Assembly: GCA_019055375.1 (NCBI GenBank)
Contig: JAHQIW010007096.1
Location: forward strand, 1-64,000
Reading direction: 5' to 3'
Origin: Parelaphostrongylus tenuis
Lineage: Eukaryota > Nematoda > Chromadorea > Rhabditida > Metastrongylidae
DNA length: 64,000 nt
The notes beneath the pieces were generated by a model that had not been told where the DNA came from, did no database searches, and saw only the letters and a list, made by a program, of their open reading frames with translations. This document shows, piece after piece, positions 63,401 to 64,000 of this stretch (position 1 is its first letter; each line of letters begins with the position of its first letter). Made by a program: the position numbers and the translations under genes.

Positions 63401-63483
63401 AGGAGCACTTTTATGCAAAGTACACATGCTTGAGGTGTTTCATCCAGAAATTGCAAAAACGATGGATCCGGCAAACACTGAAG
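42457..63483 (+). CDS. LIM-domain protein, EPLIN/LIMA1-like (3' end outside the window)
   Basis: Seven exons with consistent phases: 42457-42567, 49851-49952, 53951-54052, 56515-56651, 58849-58945, 59684-59820, 63377-63483. Exon 1 encodes an acidic start (MDDQEDPYAVSSDSDDE). Exons 2-5 give a highly charged, probably helical region rich in Glu/Lys (e.g. ELQRMKQEFEEG, KFKNRFE, VEREKIEIER). Exons 6 and 7 together form one LIM domain: CAVC, then 17 residues, HNQC, CSKC, then 17 residues, CKVH. The TVYPVERI segment is typical of the EPLIN/Xin/MICAL type of LIM domain. LIM domains are double zinc-finger protein-protein modules, and relatives bind actin or sit at adhesion sites. About 264 residues are covered; exon 7 ends in phase 1 at a GTAAGC donor, so more must follow. 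Introns are 0.7-7.3 kb and full of repeats. An additional exon in the long first intron cannot be excluded. Confidence 0.85.
42568..44270. other. Intron 1 of the LIM gene, first part
   Basis: No internal exon or repeat supported between the exon 1 donor (GTGAGC at 42,568) and the SINE-like copy at 44,278. Confidence 0.4.
44278..44515 (+). repeat. SINE-like element, copy 3
   Basis: Begins GGGGACACTAAGGCCGAATG and follows the family order GGAGCCGAGCTC, GGAACGCCACAGCCAGG, GTTTTCTACGACGTTC and GAGTCCACACAGCG, ending in a short A run. This copy has an open frame that contains MERHSQVIFKIL, LVFYDVQEEDEATNSMLEAL. It lies in intron 1 of the LIM gene. Confidence 0.65.
44975..45865 (+). mobile_element. 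Palindromic mariner-like derivative
   Basis: A plus-strand transposase relic at about 45,280-45,750 gives VMVWPSICVTGKTPL, VNKNVTIDAASYQKHV, FRERLRKCIEAK (family MVWG...GKTPL and FPKRLRACIAAKGG). The 3' end of this relic, about 45,675-45,860, is also present as an inverted copy at about 44,975-45,170 (TTACAAAGTCGCTTACGAAA against TTTCGCGAGCGACTTCGTAA). Stops and frameshifts are present. The element therefore has long inverted arms made of mariner 3' sequence around one internal transposase piece. Confidence 0.65.
46721..46912. mobile_element. Hairpin (MITE-like) element with a tRNA-like core
   Basis: Left arm 46,721-46,759 (CGCAGTGTTATGTTGCTTCA, then TATACACCTAAG) and right arm 46,875-46,912 (CTTAGGTGTATATGCATCAT, then CATAACACTACGAAAAGG) are inverted copies with a few mismatches. 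The roughly 115 bp between them is mostly a tRNA-like sequence. The element lies in intron 1 of the LIM gene. A transcript would fold into a long stem with the tRNA fold near the tip. Confidence 0.7.
46779..46849 (+). pseudogene. tRNA-like sequence
   Basis: A 7-bp acceptor stem (GCCTCGG with CTGAGGT, including G-U pairs), D-arm GTGT/ACAC with loop GGTGGTAGC, and a perfect T-arm GCGGG-TTCGACT-CCCGC (good B box). The anticodon arm is poor: the best stem CGTCC/GGATG leaves loop CCAGTAT, in which the base at position 33 is C rather than T; the nominal anticodon would be AGT. The short spacing also departs from the standard. It is more likely a tRNA-derived module than a working tRNA-Thr gene. Confidence 0.55.
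47709..47945 (+). repeat. SINE-like element, copy 4
   Basis: Begins GGGCGTCATTGGTCGAGTGA with the D-arm-like block. It then has GTGTGGAGCCGAGCTCC, GGAACATCACAGTCAGGC, CTATTCTACGCCG and CTGGGATCCGCACAA, in the same order as the other copies. The family reading frame (EHHSQAIIEIAKR, then LFYAV) is broken by a TAA. Confidence 0.65.
47997..48913 (+). mobile_element. Mariner-like element relic
   Basis: The left terminal repeat TGTACAAATACGACTTCACC is related to that of the relics at 19.5 and 39.4 kb. The transposase remnant starts near 48,180 (SDQRRKWAYIDKPKRSDHGS, where the family has GDEKWAYIDNPKR). It shifts frame near 48,400 (GETVNATLYQERL, WAVRHDKMILLH) and again to HNARFHVAKSMENVI, then meets a G14 run before a DYH-like remnant (DDASTDYHPNYQF). 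The right end near 48,913 is weak. No function is possible. Confidence 0.68.
48610..48623 (+). repeat. Mononucleotide G14 tract
   Basis: Fourteen consecutive G within the mariner relic, at the point where the family would encode GWEVL-type sequence. It is the only such run in the window. Confidence 0.9.
48914..49850. other. Intron 1 of the LIM gene, last part
   Basis: No exon or repeat that I can support. The exon 2 acceptor GTGTTCAG ends at 49,850. Confidence 0.4.
50400..52195. repeat. Foldback-type repeat array (copy 5)
   Basis: Forward monomers occur near 50,425, 50,590, 51,035, 51,365 and 51,512 (TCGATAGCTCAAATCTTGAA and similar). Reverse monomers occur near 51,825 (TTTGAGCTGTCGAACGACTA) and 52,115. 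The array fills most of the first half of intron 2 of the LIM gene. ORFs of up to 139 codons inside it match no protein family. Confidence 0.6.
52196..53950. other. Intron 2 of the LIM gene, second half
   Basis: No supported exon. Several ORFs occur on both strands without family motifs. The exon 3 acceptor TTTTTAG ends at 53,950. Confidence 0.35.
54053..55108. other. Intron 3 of the LIM gene, first part
   Basis: No exon recognised between the exon 3 donor (GTTAGT) and the palindromic MITE at 55,109. Confidence 0.35.
55109..55430. mobile_element. Palindromic MITE
   Basis: Arms of about 100 bp, 55,109-55,208 and 55,331-55,430, are inverted copies: CACCCGAGGTTGGTACGCCA and CAGGGTCATACACGTGTGTT on the left, read back on the right as GTGTATGACCCTGACGTACC and ACTCGGGTAAGGC. 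About 120 bp lie between them. No coding capacity. A truncated relative sits in an intron of the minus CAP gene at 17,369-17,530. Confidence 0.8.
55431..56514. other. Intron 3 of the LIM gene, last part
   Basis: No supported exon. The exon 4 acceptor TTACAG ends at 56,514. The minus ORF of 154 codons at 56,199-56,663 is antisense to exon 4. Confidence 0.35.
57000..57830 (+). pseudogene. Decayed RTE-like reverse transcriptase fragment
   Basis: The frame AFDGVETSTILSAVAHQG near 57,275-57,330 matches the KAFDSVE block of RTE-type reverse transcriptases. GIRIDDKFLSN near 57,510-57,545 matches the stretch before the FADD box. A diverged RRFAEPDVRRTFLRD near 57,697-57,745 sits where the family has its Arg-rich part. 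Stops and frameshifts occur throughout. It lies in intron 4 of the LIM gene. Confidence 0.5.
57831..58848. other. Intron 4 of the LIM gene, last part
   Basis: No supported exon or repeat. The exon 5 acceptor CGTTCCAG ends at 58,848. Confidence 0.35.
58946..59683. other. Intron 5 of the LIM gene
   Basis: No supported exon or repeat. The donor is GTATGT at 58,946 and the acceptor is GTTTAG ending at 59,683. The minus ORFs here show no family motif. Confidence 0.35.
59821..61344. other. Intron 6 of the LIM gene, first part
   Basis: No supported exon or repeat. The donor GTGAGT follows the codon for the LIM residue Thr. Confidence 0.35.
61345..61605. repeat. Dispersed repeat, tRNA-like on the minus strand (copy 2)
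   Basis: Partner of 13,885-14,195. Shared blocks are TTTTGAGGTGATTGAATA, GCCGTGGC (against GCGGTGGC), ACAGACAAGTCTG, GGAGAGATGGAAGGCTTG, GAGCCATG and GGATCGAA. This copy is somewhat shorter. Confidence 0.55.
61606..63376. other. Intron 6 of the LIM gene, last part
   Basis: No supported exon. 62,955-63,030 holds a MITE-end-like block (GCGAGGTTGGTGCTTCGCCT, ACGTTTCGGCGACC). Two tRNA-like scraps lie at about 63,183-63,250 (minus; TTC-loop with stem ACGGG/CCCGT) and 63,283-63,357 (plus). The exon 7 acceptor ACTTTCAG ends at 63,376. Confidence 0.4.
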
Positions 63484-64000
63484 GTAAGCTTCCGATAATA
63501 TGCTATTTTACTGAAATTGAAGAAATGCGTTTTTTATCAGTTTATAAACAAAAAATGCATGTGCACTGTTGGGGTACGATTGTTGAATTTATCGGCGTTT
63601 GACAAAACTCTAGAGGATAACACCGAAGATGATGTTGTCATCTATTACATTGTATTCTATTCGGGCAGTAAAACCAAGAAATCTGTATACAGTTCGCCAG
63701 TGCTAGTGGCGTTAATCTGAATTAGATTGAGGTCACCATATTATAATAGGATATGACAGAACTTTGTTTTCGCAAGTACAAAATTTTGCCTGCAAGTTCG
63801 AAGACCCACAAAAGTTCTCTATCTTCTTAAATTTATGCCGCTTATGTGAAGCTCAAATTTCGAGCTATTAGAATGTTTAACTTCTTGTCTAAATATTCCA
63901 CGGATCTCACTCATTAGTACTGTTTCGAGTTGTTTACACGAAATTGAAAGATACTACACCAGCTTGTGCATTTCTAAGATATAAATGGTTATAAGAGTCC

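Noticed and set aside
1..64000. CRISPR array, bacterial operon or phage
   Set aside because: Spliced genes, intron consensus, eukaryotic transposons and the absence of long dense ORFs exclude a prokaryotic origin.

Overview
The window looks like nuclear DNA from a parasitic nematode, most likely a strongylid such as a hookworm. The genes are split into small exons with nematode-type TTTCAG/TTTTAG acceptors. Two genes encode double-CAP (SCP/TAPS, ASP-type) secreted proteins. The rest is AT-rich DNA dominated by repeats: mariner and RTE-like relics, foldback arrays and tRNA-like elements. Almost all long ORFs outside the genes named here are chance or shadow ORFs.

Region by region. 0.5-3.7 kb is a foldback repeat array. 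3.7-7.45 kb is non-genic, with SINE-like fragments and a duplicated stretch of upstream DNA. 7,452-9,915 (+) is an 11-exon double-CAP gene. 9.9-16.06 kb is repeat-rich intergenic DNA. 16,099-19,298 (-) is the paralogue in inverted, tail-to-tail orientation; ten exons are found and the signal-peptide exon is not. 19.5-20.4 kb is a mariner relic, 23.7-24.2 kb a reverse-transcriptase-like scrap, and 25.4-26.6 kb holds possible exons of an unrecognised gene. 27.2-29.8 kb is a decayed RTE-like retrotransposon. 31.9-41 kb holds SINE-like copies, a large foldback array and a mariner interrupted by a nested element. From 42,457 to beyond the window end runs a LIM-domain gene (seven exons found). Its introns make up most of 21 kb and contain a palindromic mariner, a hairpin element with a tRNA-like core, a further mariner, another foldback array, a MITE and RTE scraps.

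The two CAP genes share all internal splice positions, and exons 3, 4, 5, 7, 8 and 10 have identical lengths (101, 139, 86, 82, 150 and 86 nt). They are therefore paralogues produced by an inverted duplication. Each has one single-base frame disruption in the second CAP domain, at different sites. They are either young pseudogenes or carry assembly indels. The LIM gene has an acidic N-terminus, a charged helical region and one LIM domain split across two exons; its 3' end is outside the window.

The most unusual structures are the foldback arrays with internally repeated arms, the tRNA-like sequence at the tip of a MITE hairpin, the mariner relic with inverted copies of its own 3' end on both sides, and a SINE-like family that keeps a short reading frame across copies. 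All assignments come from reading the sequence only; no database search was made.
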